Positions 7,134 through 14,046 of a stretch of DNA of 14,046 nt are shown here, one piece after another (position 1 is the first letter of the stretch; the number at the start of each line of letters is the position of its first letter). Under the pieces are notes generated by a model. It saw only the letters and a list, made by a program, of their open reading frames with translations. It was not told the DNA's origin and did no database searches. This DNA comes from Gemmatimonadota bacterium (lineage in GTDB: Bacteria > Latescibacterota > UBA2968 > UBA8231): NCBI GenBank assembly GCA_026706505.1, contig JAPOYQ010000958.1, positions 1-14,046 of the forward strand, given 5' to 3'. The position numbers and the translations under genes were made by a program.

Positions 7134-8357
7134 TTAGTCGTGGTGAAGGGCCTCGACCGGCCGCACTTTGGTGGCCAGCCAACTCGGATAAAGACCGCAC
7201 AGCAGCACCAGCAAATAGAGCACCAGCGCCGTCGCCCCTAAGCCGCAGACAGCTACATAGGTCGGCACCCGGCTCCCCAACACCATATCCAACAGCCCAA
7301 ACTGGACCATCGGCACACAACCCAGCGCAATGGCCACCGTCACTATCACTGCCAATTCGCCCAAGAACTGGCCGTAGATCCGGCCAGTGGGCGCTCCGGC
7401 CGCCCGCCGGATGCCGATTTCCCGGGTGCGTCGGCGCACGTTTTGCCACATCATGCCGGTCAGGCCCAGCGCCACCATGAACATCATCAAGCCACTAATC
7501 ACGGCGATAAACCCCAGATTTTGGACCTGGTTGAGACGATCGTCCTCCTGGCGTGCCGCCAGGGATTCCACTGCGAGTCCTATGGACTCGTCTGCCGGAA
7601 CGACCGCCTGGATCCGGGATCTGAGCGTCTCGCCGACCGCCAGTCCCGCTCCCGGAGCTGTCTTTACGAGAAAATTGACCCAACTCTGTAGCGGGCTGGA
7701 GACCCACTCCTTGGAAATACGCAGGAAGATAAAACCCGGCAGATCGGCTTTCTCGTAATCTCCGTAGTAGAAACAGTTCTCCACGACGCCGACCACGCGG
7801 ACGCGGTCGAGGCGAGGGGAATAGTTCCCACCTTGCCGATCCATGGCGGGTGAGTCCTCGATTGCCTTACCCACCGGGTCTTCGTCGCCGAACAGCGCCT
7901 GACTCAATTCCCGATCGATGACGGCAGGCGTCCAGTCCAAGGCTTCGTCCCCAGACTGGAACCAGCGCCCAGTGAGTAGTTGCAGCCCCAGGACATCCAA
8001 GCCCACGTCCGAGATGTGGACGGAAGTGATCCCGTACCATGAACGTGGAAAGCGGAACGGTGCTTCGTTAGCCAAGGCCACCGCCTCGACCTGATCGAGC
8101 GCCTGCAGCTCTCGCCATACCAGCTCGATATTGCGCTGGTAGTCTCCTTGGGCCCGTTCTCCATAATTCCTCTCCGACAAACGGACGGACCACACATCCT
8201 CGTACTCGAATCCCAGCGGCTCCAATTCCTCTGCGGCGAACAATACCCAGCCAGCGATTAAGGGGGTCAACACTATGAATGACAGGAAGAGTTCGGCGAC
8301 GAGTAGCAGATTGGTCCGTCGCCGATTCCAAGCCAAGCGGCACAGATGAGCGATCAT
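7134..8357 (-). CDS. MacB/FtsX-type ABC permease, 'H' type, first pair
   Basis: The protein has 407 residues from ATG 8357 (MIAHLCRLAWNRRRTN). This start is chosen over an upstream in-frame ATG at 8537 because the extra 60 residues would overlap the preceding gene, lack any sister match, and are not membrane-like; the ATGA overlap and GGGAGG also favour 8357. TM1 is at about 18-40, then a periplasmic domain with LLTGRWFQSGDEALDW and RVRVVGVVEN, then three TMs around EIGIRRAAGA (313-322). The C-terminus VRPVEALHHD nearly equals that of the 4696-5856 product, showing that these two are duplicates. It ends with TAA 24 bp before the next pair begins, so coupling is tight within a pair and looser between pairs. 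Confidence 0.91.
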   Translation of the reverse strand: MIAHLCRLAWNRRRTNLLLVAELFLSFIVLTPLIAGWVLFAAEELEPLGFEYEDVWSVRLSERNYGERAQGDYQRNIELVWRELQALDQVEAVALANEAPFRFPRSWYGITSVHISDVGLDVLGLQLLTGRWFQSGDEALDWTPAVIDRELSQALFGDEDPVGKAIEDSPAMDRQGGNYSPRLDRVRVVGVVENCFYYGDYEKADLPGFIFLRISKEWVSSPLQSWVNFLVKTAPGAGLAVGETLRSRIQAVVPADESIGLAVESLAARQEDDRLNQVQNLGFIAVISGLMMFMVALGLTGMMWQNVRRRTREIGIRRAAGAPTGRIYGQFLGELAVIVTVAIALGCVPMVQFGLLDMVLGSRVPTYVAVCGLGATALVLYLLVLLCGLYPSWLATKVRPVEALHHD

Positions 8358-9649
8358 TTTTCCCTCCCAGTCAGAGCCCGGACGGGATGCAGACGCGCCA
8401 TTTTCCAGGCCGGATAGGCTCCGGACACCACCCCGAAGAACACGGCGATCAACACTCCGTAAGAGAACGTGCGGATCAGCACCCCGACATCCATGTAAGC
8501 CATGCCGCCCAGCGATACTATCCCCAGTATGCCCCAACTGAGCGGCAGACTGAGTGCCCCACCCACCAAGGTGAGCAGCACGTTTTCTGCCACGAATTGA
8601 CCAACCAAGGTATGGGTCGAAGCGCCGAAGGACTTGCGTACCCCGATCTCGGAGGTGCGCTCCTCAATGCGGCCGATGTTGAGATTCACGAGGTGGAGTG
8701 CCGGCAGCAGCATGAACAGCAGCATGTAGCTACCCAAGGTTAGCAGCCACAACCGCAGCCGGGTCCCGGCAGCCTGCTGAGAATCCTCACCTCCTTTATA
8801 GTCTTCGGTCCAATCCGGTTTATTCTCGCGCGCCCATTCCTCCAACGTCGTGAGCAGCGCAGCGGATACTCCCTTGGGAGGGAAGCGGATATCGGGTGGA
8901 GGTTCCACCTGTTCCAGCACGGTGGCGAATTCCGCGCGTATGCGCTCCACGTCCGCTGACCGCCGTGCTAGTACCGCCGCGTTGAAGTTTCCCGTGAGCT
9001 TGTAGGTGCGCCACTCCTCGGGAGGAGCAGTGGTCACCGGCACCCAGACCTCGGCGCGTGTTCTCGTGCGGAGGATGAGACCATCGGCCACCACGCCGCC
9101 GACGCGGTAGTTTTGTCCATCCATGAGCACGCTCTTGCCCACGACCTCCTCCGAGCCGAAGTACTGGCGGCTGAAATCGGCGCTGACCACGGCTACGAAA
9201 TCACCGGATTCCACTTCCTCGGCGGTATAGGGCCGGCCCTGGAGAAAGTCGAAGCGAAAGACCTCCCAGAACGTCTCATCGGTCATTCTCACCGACACAC
9301 CGGTCTCCTCTGCCCCGCCGCGCAATCCCCTGCCATCGACCTCAGAGAACACCGTCACTTTTTCCGCCGTTTTCAGCGGACGCACATAGCGGTCCAGAAA
9401 TGCGTAACTGGGCTTCTGGATCGCTGGGCCAGAAGGATCGATTGAAGCATACTCCACGAATAGCCAGTTCAAGTACAGGGTGCGGTCGGCATGGACCTCG
9501 GGCGGGATGGGTCCCACTTGCTGATCAATGAAGGCCGTCGCCAGCATCAGCACCACCAGCGTAAAACAGATCCCGAACAGGCTGACGGCGGTGAAAAACT
9601 TGTGCCGCCAAAACACCTTGAGAGCGATTTTGATGTAGTTCTTTATCAT
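8354..9649 (-). CDS. MacB/FtsX-type ABC permease, 'K' type, first pair
   Basis: The protein has 431 residues from ATG 9649 (MIKNYIKIALKVFWRHK). GAGGGCGAG is just upstream and the start matches the sister permease; an upstream ATG at 9679 would overlap the ATPase gene and adds an unmatched stretch. TM1 is at about 18-41. The periplasmic region contains FRFDFLQGRPYTAEEVESG and YRVGGVVAD, plus an insertion around residues 245-300 rich in charged residues (EEWARENKPDWTEDYKGGEDSQQ) that is weakly conserved in the sister. The C-terminal TMs surround EIGVRKSFGA (334-343), and GAYPAWKMARL is near the end. It follows the ATPase gene by seven bases and overlaps the next permease by ATGA, so it is part of one translationally compact module. 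Confidence 0.91.
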   Translation of the reverse strand: MIKNYIKIALKVFWRHKFFTAVSLFGICFTLVVLMLATAFIDQQVGPIPPEVHADRTLYLNWLFVEYASIDPSGPAIQKPSYAFLDRYVRPLKTAEKVTVFSEVDGRGLRGGAEETGVSVRMTDETFWEVFRFDFLQGRPYTAEEVESGDFVAVVSADFSRQYFGSEEVVGKSVLMDGQNYRVGGVVADGLILRTRTRAEVWVPVTTAPPEEWRTYKLTGNFNAAVLARRSADVERIRAEFATVLEQVEPPPDIRFPPKGVSAALLTTLEEWARENKPDWTEDYKGGEDSQQAAGTRLRLWLLTLGSYMLLFMLLPALHLVNLNIGRIEERTSEIGVRKSFGASTHTLVGQFVAENVLLTLVGGALSLPLSWGILGIVSLGGMAYMDVGVLIRTFSYGVLIAVFFGVVSGAYPAWKMARLHPVRALTGREK

Positions 9650-9656
9650 CTCGCCC

Positions 9657-10322
9657 TCACTGGACCTGCCGCCCGTCAAAGAGCCGCACCGTGCGCCCAG
9701 TGCGGTCGGCCAAGCGCTGGTCGTGCGTCACCATGACGATGGTGGTGCCCTCTTCGTTGAGCTGGTGCATGATGCCCATGATCTCGTCGCCCATCTGGCT
9801 GTCCAAATTGCCCGTCGGCTCGTCGGCCAGCAGGATGTGCGGATGCGCGACAATGGCCCGAGCCACAGCCACGCGCTGCTGCTGCCCGCCCGACAGTTGC
9901 GACGGAAAGTGCTTAACCCGCGAACTCAGCCCCACCCGATCCAGCGCCTTCAGCGCCATCTGCCGCCGCTCCTTGCCCGACAACCCCCGACGATAGAGCA
10001 GGGGAATCTCCACGTTATCGACCACGTTCAAATCGGCGATCAGATGGAAGCTCTGGAAGATGAAGCCGACTTCCTCATTGCGGATACGCGCCAAGTAGCG
10101 GTCGGCGTAGGAATTGATGTGGCGTCCGTTTAGGCTCAGGTCGCCGGCAGTAGGTTCGTCGAGCAGGCCGATGACGTTGAGCAGTGTGCTCTTGCCCGAG
10201 CCGGACGGCCCCATCACTGAGATGAACTCCCCCTCGTCAACGGCGAAATTGATATTGCTCAAGGCCAGGGTCTCAACTTGCTCGGTGCGGTACACCTTCT
10301 CGATACTTTCGAGTTTAATCAT
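9657..10322 (-). CDS. ABC transporter ATPase, MacB/LolD-type
   Basis: The protein has 221 residues from ATG 10322 (MIKLESIEKVYRTEQ). AAGGAG lies six bases upstream; the alternative ATG at 10337 overlaps the preceding stop but lacks a clear ribosome site. All catalytic motifs are present: Walker A GPSGSGKST (38-46), Q-loop Gln (about 90, IFQSFHLI), signature LSGGQQQR (143-150), Walker B ILLADEP (163-169) with its catalytic Glu, D-loop LDS, and the switch His (VTHD, 200). The sequence belongs to the group that pairs with FtsX/MacB/LolCE permeases (ExxxGFIFQSFHLI and NVxxPLLYR). It is the only ATPase in the window and so probably powers all four permeases. It acts at the inner face of the cytoplasmic membrane, hydrolysing ATP to move the permease periplasmic domains. 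Confidence 0.95.
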   Translation of the reverse strand: MIKLESIEKVYRTEQVETLALSNINFAVDEGEFISVMGPSGSGKSTLLNVIGLLDEPTAGDLSLNGRHINSYADRYLARIRNEEVGFIFQSFHLIADLNVVDNVEIPLLYRRGLSGKERRQMALKALDRVGLSSRVKHFPSQLSGGQQQRVAVARAIVAHPHILLADEPTGNLDSQMGDEIMGIMHQLNEEGTTIVMVTHDQRLADRTGRTVRLFDGRQVQ

Positions 10323-10333
10323 GGCAGTCTCCT

Positions 10334-11593
10334 TCATTTGATTTGGACTTCGTCCAAGTGCAGGTAGTCTTTCACATCCGAGATGATCACTTCGTCGCCT
10401 TCGATTAATCCCTCCTCCACCTCGTAGTACTCGAAATTGGCAATGCCGATGCGCACCTCGGTCTTCACCGCGGTTTGGCCGCGCACCACAAAGACCTCGT
10501 GCAGGCCCTCCCGCCCGCTGATGAACGGCCCCCGCTTGAGGCGCAGGGCGCGGTCCTTGCGCGCGGTGACGATATAGGCGTCCACCCGTTGGTTGGGCCG
10601 CAGCAACGCGTGCGCTGAATCTTCTAATTCGACTTCGAGCTGGATGATCCCACCTTCGACCGTGGGCAGGATGCGGGCGATGTGGCCCTTTACGTATTCT
10701 TCTTCATTAATGCGCGAGCGCACCCACAGCCCGGTCTGGAGCCGGCGGGCGTGGATATCGGAAACAGTGACATCGACGCGGAACGAACTGAGGTCAGCGA
10801 TGCGGGCGATTTCCTGGCCCTGGCTGATGGAAGCGCCGACTTCCGGCGCAATCGCGGTGAGCACGCCGTCTCTGTCGGCGCGGATGTGGGCGCGCTCCAA
10901 GCGGCGGCGGGCCTCCTCGACCTCGCGTTCGAGGATATTCATCTCCAATTGCAGGGCTTCCAACTGGGCCTTGGTGGATTCGACGAGGTTGAGGCGGTCT
11001 TCTTCGAGTTGCTGCAATTCAATCTCAGCGCGCTGCTCTTGCAGATGCGCTTGGCTCAACTCTTCTTGGGAAACCGCGCCAAAACCCTGTAACTCGCGGA
11101 GCTGCTCAGTGCGAGTCTTAAAGCGCTGAAATTCCAAGTTTTTCAGCCGCCAACGCGTGTCCAGGTCGCTCAGCTTTTTGCGTTCGTCCAATTCGAGTTG
11201 GGTGCGGCGGTTCTGCTTGAGGGCCAACTCTTCGGCCCGTTTCTCGACATCGAGCCGCGCGGCGTTCAAGTCCAGTTCGACGATGGGCTGTCCCTGCTGC
11301 AACATGGCTCCCGGCTTTTGCAGGATGCGCACCAGCCGCGTATTGATGGGGCTGAAGATGATCTGCTCGAACTGGGGTACCACCGTGCCCGAAGCGGTAA
11401 TCGTCTCTTCCACCGCTCCCCACTGCACCTGCGCGGTGCGAATGCGGTCGGGATCCAGCGCCGGTCTGATCCAACTGGGCAACCAAACAGAGAGCCAGAG
11501 GAGCGCAGCCACTCCCACCACTGCATAGGCAATGCGCTTGACGCGCTGGCGTCGCAGGAAGGTGGGGTCTATTGGGCGGTCCATTGTGTCCAT
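10334..11593 (-). CDS. MacA/HlyD-type periplasmic adaptor (membrane fusion protein)
   Basis: The protein has 419 residues from ATG 11593, chosen because GGAGGA lies nine bases upstream; ATGs at 11617 and 11584 are possible. One N-terminal TM (about 20-42) anchors it in the inner membrane. Residues 62-110 and 236-268 are the two halves of a lipoyl/barrel-sandwich domain (GTVVPQ..LVRILQKPGAMLQQGQPI and RADRDGVLTAIAPEVGA). Between them lies a long heptad-rich coiled-coil hairpin (about 112-235), which in MacA-type adaptors reaches toward a TolC-type outer-membrane channel. A beta-barrel and membrane-proximal domain follow (FRVDVTVSDI onward). It is the first gene of the cluster, preceded by a promoter. 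No TolC-family gene is in the window, so the outer-membrane exit must lie elsewhere or be a different protein. Confidence 0.93.
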   Translation of the reverse strand: MDTMDRPIDPTFLRRQRVKRIAYAVVGVAALLWLSVWLPSWIRPALDPDRIRTAQVQWGAVEETITASGTVVPQFEQIIFSPINTRLVRILQKPGAMLQQGQPIVELDLNAARLDVEKRAEELALKQNRRTQLELDERKKLSDLDTRWRLKNLEFQRFKTRTEQLRELQGFGAVSQEELSQAHLQEQRAEIELQQLEEDRLNLVESTKAQLEALQLEMNILEREVEEARRRLERAHIRADRDGVLTAIAPEVGASISQGQEIARIADLSSFRVDVTVSDIHARRLQTGLWVRSRINEEEYVKGHIARILPTVEGGIIQLEVELEDSAHALLRPNQRVDAYIVTARKDRALRLKRGPFISGREGLHEVFVVRGQTAVKTEVRIGIANFEYYEVEEGLIEGDEVIISDVKDYLHLDEVQIK

Positions 11594-11610
11594 GGGGTTT
11601 ATTCCTCCGC

Positions 11611-11650
11611 TTGTCATTTGTATAACAAATTCCGTGCCAAACTGACAAAT
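11611..11650 (-). promoter_or_regulatory. Predicted promoter of the exporter operon
   Basis: On the minus strand TTGTCA (11648-11643) and TATACA (11624-11619) are separated by 18 bp. They match the -35 consensus at five of six and the -10 consensus at four of six positions. The expected start of transcription leaves a short leader that contains the GGAGGA of the adaptor gene. The consensus assumes a sigma-70-like factor, which is unproven for this organism. Confidence 0.45.
11616..11630. promoter_or_regulatory. 15-bp palindrome over the -10 region (possible operator)
   Basis: ATTTGT-ATA-ACAAAT is a perfect 6+6 inverted repeat overlapping the predicted -10 element. The half-site ACAAATG recurs at 11646-11651 beside the -35. 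A regulator bound here would block transcription, so a repressor site is plausible, but AT-rich palindromes also occur by chance. Confidence 0.35.
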
Positions 11651-11694
11651 GGTTGTTTTTACTTAATTTATATTTTTCGGGACAGGGCATTTTC

Positions 11695-11729
11695 GTCCGC
11701 TTTTGAACAATCACTGTTCATTTTCGGAC
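11695..11729. promoter_or_regulatory. 35-bp interrupted inverted repeat upstream of promoter
   Basis: The layout is GTCCG - 4 bp - TGAACA - ATCAC - TGTTCA - 4 bp - CGGAC. The inner arms (11704-11709 / 11715-11720) and outer arms (11695-11699 / 11725-11729) are both perfect and share one centre of symmetry. It lies about 45 bp upstream of the predicted -35, a usual place for an activator or a distal operator. No regulator gene is visible nearby. Confidence 0.45.
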
Positions 11730-11741
11730 AGTCGAAGGCAC

Positions 11742-11768
11742 AAAAAAGGGCACCCACGAGGGGTGCCC
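11742..11768 (-). terminator. Intrinsic terminator formed by the element's left end
   Basis: On the minus strand GGGCACCC, a five-base loop CTCGT, and GGGTGCCC form a perfect 8-bp GC-rich stem directly followed by TTTTTT. It should stop transcripts arriving from the dioxygenase gene before they reach the exporter promoter. The stem is the terminal repeat of the MITE-like element, so the terminator may be brought by it. Confidence 0.75.
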
Positions 11769-11899
11769 CTACGGAGGCAATGGGAAACGAAAGCGGTGCG
11801 AAAAAATCGGGGTTAATCGTACAGGTGCAATCGGTGCGGACAAATCCCCGAATTGACCGTGTGAATGTAATTGTAGGGGCAACCCTCGTGGTTGCCCTA
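11746..11899. mobile_element. MITE-like non-coding element with palindromic terminal inverted repeats
   Basis: The left end (11746-11772) and right end (11873-11899) are 27-bp inverted repeats, differing at only a few positions, both of the form GTAGGGGCA..CCCTCGTGG.TGCCC read inward to outward. Each end is itself a hairpin with an 8-bp stem and a five-base loop. The 100-bp interior is non-coding and holds a further TCGGGG / CCCCGA inverted pair (about 11807-11851). No transposase gene and no clear target-site duplication is visible. Similar short palindromic repeats are scattered through genomes of several uncultivated phyla, which I recall but cannot check here. The right end lies six bases from the dioxygenase stop. 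Confidence 0.6.
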
Positions 11900-11905
11900 T
11901 TCTAC

Positions 11906-12700
11906 CTAGGCGACCCAGTGGCGGAACAAGGGCTGGACTGGGGCGGGCAGCTCGGCGAAAACGTCGGCAGGCAGCGACGGCACGGCGTTTTCCTTGCGGC
12001 CGGTTTCCTCGGACAGGCGGCGGCGCTCGTCCGAGCCGGGGCGCAAGACCTCGACGTTGAGCCACCAAGGAGCGTAGCGCACGACTACCGAGGTGCGGGG
12101 TTCATGCGAGCGGTTGGGCGCGGTCGCGTGCCACAGGCGGCTGTCGAGCACGAGCACGCTGCCGGCTGGGCCGCAGGCGTTTACTTCCGTGGGATAAGGG
12201 GCCAGCGGATCGACGCCATTGTCGCCGGTGGGGTTGTTCGGGGATCGGTGGCTGCCGGGGACGAGGAGGGTGCCGCCGTTTTCCTCGGTAAAAGGGGCCA
12301 GCATCCACAAGGTGGTCAAGTGGACCGTCGCATCGGGATACGGCGCGGGGATGTGGCCGGCGTTGTTCTGGTTGAAGGGCCAGTCGGCGTGCCAGCCGCC
12401 GCGCTCGTTGCCCGGGTAGTTGATCGTGCCGGTGGTGAAGGAGATGCGCGGATGATGGCCTAGCATCGCGCCGACCAAGGCGAGGAAATTTTCATCGGCG
12501 AGAAAAGGCGCGAAGGACTGGTCGAAGTTGATCATGGCCGGCAGGTGGCCAATGCCGGATGGGGCTGCGGGATTGCGGTGTTCTGCGACCGCGGCCTCGA
12601 CGCTCTGGCGCACGTGCTCGATCTGGTCGGCTGGGATGACGTCTTCGACCACGCACCAGCCGTCTAGTTTTAGGTGTAGAAGCAGTCGTTCTAGTTCCAT
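11906..12700 (-). CDS. Phytanoyl-CoA dioxygenase (PhyH) family protein
   Basis: The protein has 264 residues from ATG 12700, preferred because GGGAG sits seven bases upstream; an ATG at 12718 would add six residues but has no ribosome site. The sequence shows the non-haem Fe(II)/2-oxoglutarate dioxygenase signature. The facial triad is H104 and D106 (GGWHADW) plus H191 (LWHATAPN), and R202 (EPRTSVVVRY) is likely to bind the 2-oxoglutarate carboxylate. FTEENGGTLLVPGSHR is the classic PhyH-family segment before the distal His. The length is usual for the family. These enzymes hydroxylate small molecules using O2 and 2-oxoglutarate in the cytoplasm. The family is broad and the substrate cannot be called. 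It is divergent from the EamA transporter, and its 3' end abuts the MITE-like element. Confidence 0.92.
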   Translation of the reverse strand: MELERLLLHLKLDGWCVVEDVIPADQIEHVRQSVEAAVAEHRNPAAPSGIGHLPAMINFDQSFAPFLADENFLALVGAMLGHHPRISFTTGTINYPGNERGGWHADWPFNQNNAGHIPAPYPDATVHLTTLWMLAPFTEENGGTLLVPGSHRSPNNPTGDNGVDPLAPYPTEVNACGPAGSVLVLDSRLWHATAPNRSHEPRTSVVVRYAPWWLNVEVLRPGSDERRRLSEETGRKENAVPSLPADVFAELPAPVQPLFRHWVA

Positions 12701-12757
12701 GAGTTCGCTCCCTGTCATCGGCTATATATAATAGAATAGACTTTTATCGGGGCGGCA
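12701..12757. promoter_or_regulatory. AT-rich divergent promoter region
   Basis: The segment between the divergent dioxygenase and EamA genes contains TATATATAATAGAATAGA (from 12723). A TATAAT at 12727-12732 could serve as a -10 for the plus strand, and TATTAT for the minus strand, but I see no good -35 for either direction. Confidence 0.3.
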
Positions 12758-12832
12758 ATGGACGGGTGGCTTGACAGCAATGGGGCGGTCGTGGAGTTTG
12801 GAGCGCATGTCAATTTTTGGGGAGACCGGCGG

Positions 12833-13696
12833 ATGAGCATGGAAGGGGCACCGCCCCTCTGGTTAGTGCTACCGCTGCTGATGGAATTCGGCTTTGGGCA
12901 GGTGTTCAAATGGGCCTCGCAGCACCGGTGCTACGCTCCGACCGTGGTATCGACCAACTATTGGGTGCTAGCGTCCATTCTGCTGCTCTATCTGGGATTC
13001 ACAGGGCAATTGCAAGTGCCGGCCGGCGCGGTGAAGGTCGGCGCGATTACTGGCACGGTCTTCATTAGCTCCATGCTGTTGATGACGCGCTTGTTGCGGA
13101 CCTTCCGCGTGGCCTCGGTGTTGACTGCTTTTCGCCTGGCCATTGTCGTGCCGGTGGGGTTGGGCGTGCTGCTGTGGAACGAGCCGTTGGGCGGCCTGCA
13201 ACTGTTGGGCTTGGGCTTGGCGTTGGTGGCCGTTTTGTTGATGTCGCGGCACGCTGGGCACCAGACCAATGTTTCGCGCTGGGTCGCCACCGGGCTGCTG
13301 ATATTGGTTTTCAGTATCCAGGGGATGAGCACTTCCTGTCTGCGCTGGGTGCATTACGCCGGCTTGGACGATTCGTATTTACAAGTGCTCATGGTCATCG
13401 GCTTTACCGCTGGGACTATTGGGGGCACTGTGTTGCTGTGGGAGGCGCGGCAGCGCGTTCGGCGCTTTGATTTGGCGGTGGGAGCTGGTATTGGGGTGTA
13501 CAATCTGCTGGCCTTAATGGCCGTCCTGATCGCGCTCAAGCACGTGCCGGGCACGGTGTTTTTCCCCTTGGTGGGCTGCGGCGTTGTCATTTTGGACAAT
13601 GTGACGGCACCGCTGTTGTGGAAAGAGCCGATCAGTCGGGCGGCCGTTTTGGGCGTGGGCATGGGGGTGCTAGCCGTAATCTTGGTAGTTCAATGA
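12833..13696 (+). CDS. EamA/DMT-superfamily transporter
   Basis: The protein has 287 residues from ATG 12833, which has GGGGAG eight bases upstream. The frame is open from ATG 12758, but the extra 25 residues are polar and poorly preceded; ATG 12839 is also possible. About ten hydrophobic segments are seen, in two halves of five: roughly 8-27, 36-58, 67-88, 92-113 and 118-137, then 150-165, 182-203, 211-235, 240-258 and 265-285. Each half ends with a WxEP motif (WNEPLGG and WKEPISR) before its last helix, as in EamA-type drug/metabolite transporters. The natural substrate is unknown; family members export amino acids, sugars or other metabolites. It is followed after 25 bp by an oxidoreductase gene on the same strand, so the two are probably co-transcribed. 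Confidence 0.8.
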   Translation: MSMEGAPPLWLVLPLLMEFGFGQVFKWASQHRCYAPTVVSTNYWVLASILLLYLGFTGQLQVPAGAVKVGAITGTVFISSMLLMTRLLRTFRVASVLTAFRLAIVVPVGLGVLLWNEPLGGLQLLGLGLALVAVLLMSRHAGHQTNVSRWVATGLLILVFSIQGMSTSCLRWVHYAGLDDSYLQVLMVIGFTAGTIGGTVLLWEARQRVRRFDLAVGAGIGVYNLLALMAVLIALKHVPGTVFFPLVGCGVVILDNVTAPLLWKEPISRAAVLGVGMGVLAVILVVQ

Positions 13697-13721
13697 AACT
13701 AAACGACGAGGAGTGTGAATT

Positions 13722-14046
13722 ATGAGCAAGCGCTACAAAGCCGGAGTCATCGGGCGCACAGGTGCCGGCGACTACGGCCACGGGCTGGAAACCGTTTACC
13801 GGGACTTGGAGCAAGTGGATTTGGTCGCTGTGGCCGACCCCGATCCCGAGGGCCGCGACGCAGCCGGCGAGCGCACGGGTGCCCAGCGGCTCTACGCCGA
13901 TTACCGCCAGATGCTCGCCGACGAGGATTTGGACATAGTCAGCGTCTGTCCGCGGATGCCCGACTGCCACGCTGACATGGTCATCGCCTGTGCCGAGGCC
14001 GGGGTGCGCGGCGTGTTTATCGAGAAGCCGCTGACGCCCACTCTGC
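13722..14046 (+). CDS. Gfo/Idh/MocA-family NAD(P)-dependent oxidoreductase (3' end outside window)
   Basis: The first 108 residues are present, starting MSKRYKAGVIG at ATG 13722 with GACGAGGAG upstream. The N-terminus is a Rossmann fold: a beta strand followed by a glycine-rich turn GRTGAGDYGHG, an acidic residue after the second strand (VAVADPDPEG) expected to bind the ribose of NAD(H), then DYRQML, DLDIVSVCPRMPDCHADM, and the family hallmark EKP at 101-103. Gfo/Idh/MocA enzymes oxidise or reduce sugars, inositols and related polyols in the cytoplasm. The glycine-rich turn is longer than the common GxGxxG. The catalytic Lys of EKP is present. The substrate-binding domain is beyond the right edge, so the substrate cannot be guessed. 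Confidence 0.88.
   Translation, partial: MSKRYKAGVIGRTGAGDYGHGLETVYRDLEQVDLVAVADPDPEGRDAAGERTGAQRLYADYRQMLADEDLDIVSVCPRMPDCHADMVIACAEAGVRGVFIEKPLTPTL

Noticed and set aside
8358..8537. 60-codon N-terminal extension of the permease at 7134-8357
   Set aside because: It overlaps the upstream permease, has no counterpart in the sister permease, and the ATGA overlap start is better supported.
10323..10337. Alternative ATPase start at 10337
   Set aside because: It forms an ATGA overlap with the adaptor stop but has no ribosome site, and the AAGGAG before 10322 lies within the extra codons.
11873..11899. Right-end hairpin as a second intrinsic terminator
   Set aside because: The stem is perfect, but neither strand has a T-run after it; it is better described as an element end, with only weak terminator potential.
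11198..12463. 421-codon open frame on the plus strand across the adaptor gene, the intergenic region and the dioxygenase gene
   Set aside because: It is antisense to two well-supported genes and spans the MITE-like element; the translation has no recognisable domain. A long antisense frame is expected in GC-rich DNA.

Overview
The window looks like chromosomal DNA from an uncultivated Gram-negative bacterium. The evidence is moderately GC-rich coding sequence, exported proteins, a periplasmic adaptor and an outer-membrane-type DUF5686 protein. DUF5686 with a carboxypeptidase-regulatory-like front domain points toward the Bacteroidota/FCB side. A phytanoyl-CoA-dioxygenase-type gene beside a Gfo/Idh/MocA oxidoreductase, plus a short repeat ending in 'GTAGGGGC..CCC' palindromes, recalls marine or sponge-associated lineages such as Poribacteria or Latescibacterota. 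This placement is a low-confidence inference.

Region 1 (1-11650, minus strand) is one long co-directional gene set, read right to left. It starts with a promoter/operator near 11650, then a MacA/HlyD-type adaptor (10334-11593) and an MacB/LolD-type ATPase (9657-10322). Four MacB/FtsX-type permeases follow as two successive pairs (8354-9649 with 7134-8357, and 5853-7109 with 4696-5856). After them come three tandem paralogues of an exported TlpA-like thioredoxin protein (3407-4627, 2142-3362, 902-2074), then a DUF5686 outer-membrane-type protein that runs off the left edge. Gene spacing is very tight: both permease pairs overlap by ATGA, and most other gaps are under 70 bp. The simplest reading is an inner-membrane ABC export or mechanotransmission machine built with periplasmic thiol-disulfide proteins and an outer-membrane protein. 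The substrate is unknown.

This region shows repeated duplication and decay. The permease pair is duplicated and the thioredoxin gene is triplicated. One thioredoxin copy has lost its signal peptide by an in-frame deletion. A 109-bp tandem duplication before the DUF5686 gene carries two degraded copies of a permease 3' end.

Region 2 (11594-11905) is non-coding. It holds the adaptor promoter with two palindromes and a roughly 154-bp MITE-like element. Each end of that element is itself a hairpin, and the left end plus an A-run forms a convincing intrinsic terminator for minus-strand transcription arriving from the dioxygenase gene.

Region 3 (11906-14046) holds a phytanoyl-CoA-dioxygenase-family gene on the minus strand. 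It is divergent from a plus-strand pair: an EamA/DMT-type transporter and the beginning of a Gfo/Idh/MocA oxidoreductase. These look like ordinary small-molecule metabolism, unrelated to the export locus. No tRNA, rRNA or CRISPR array was seen.
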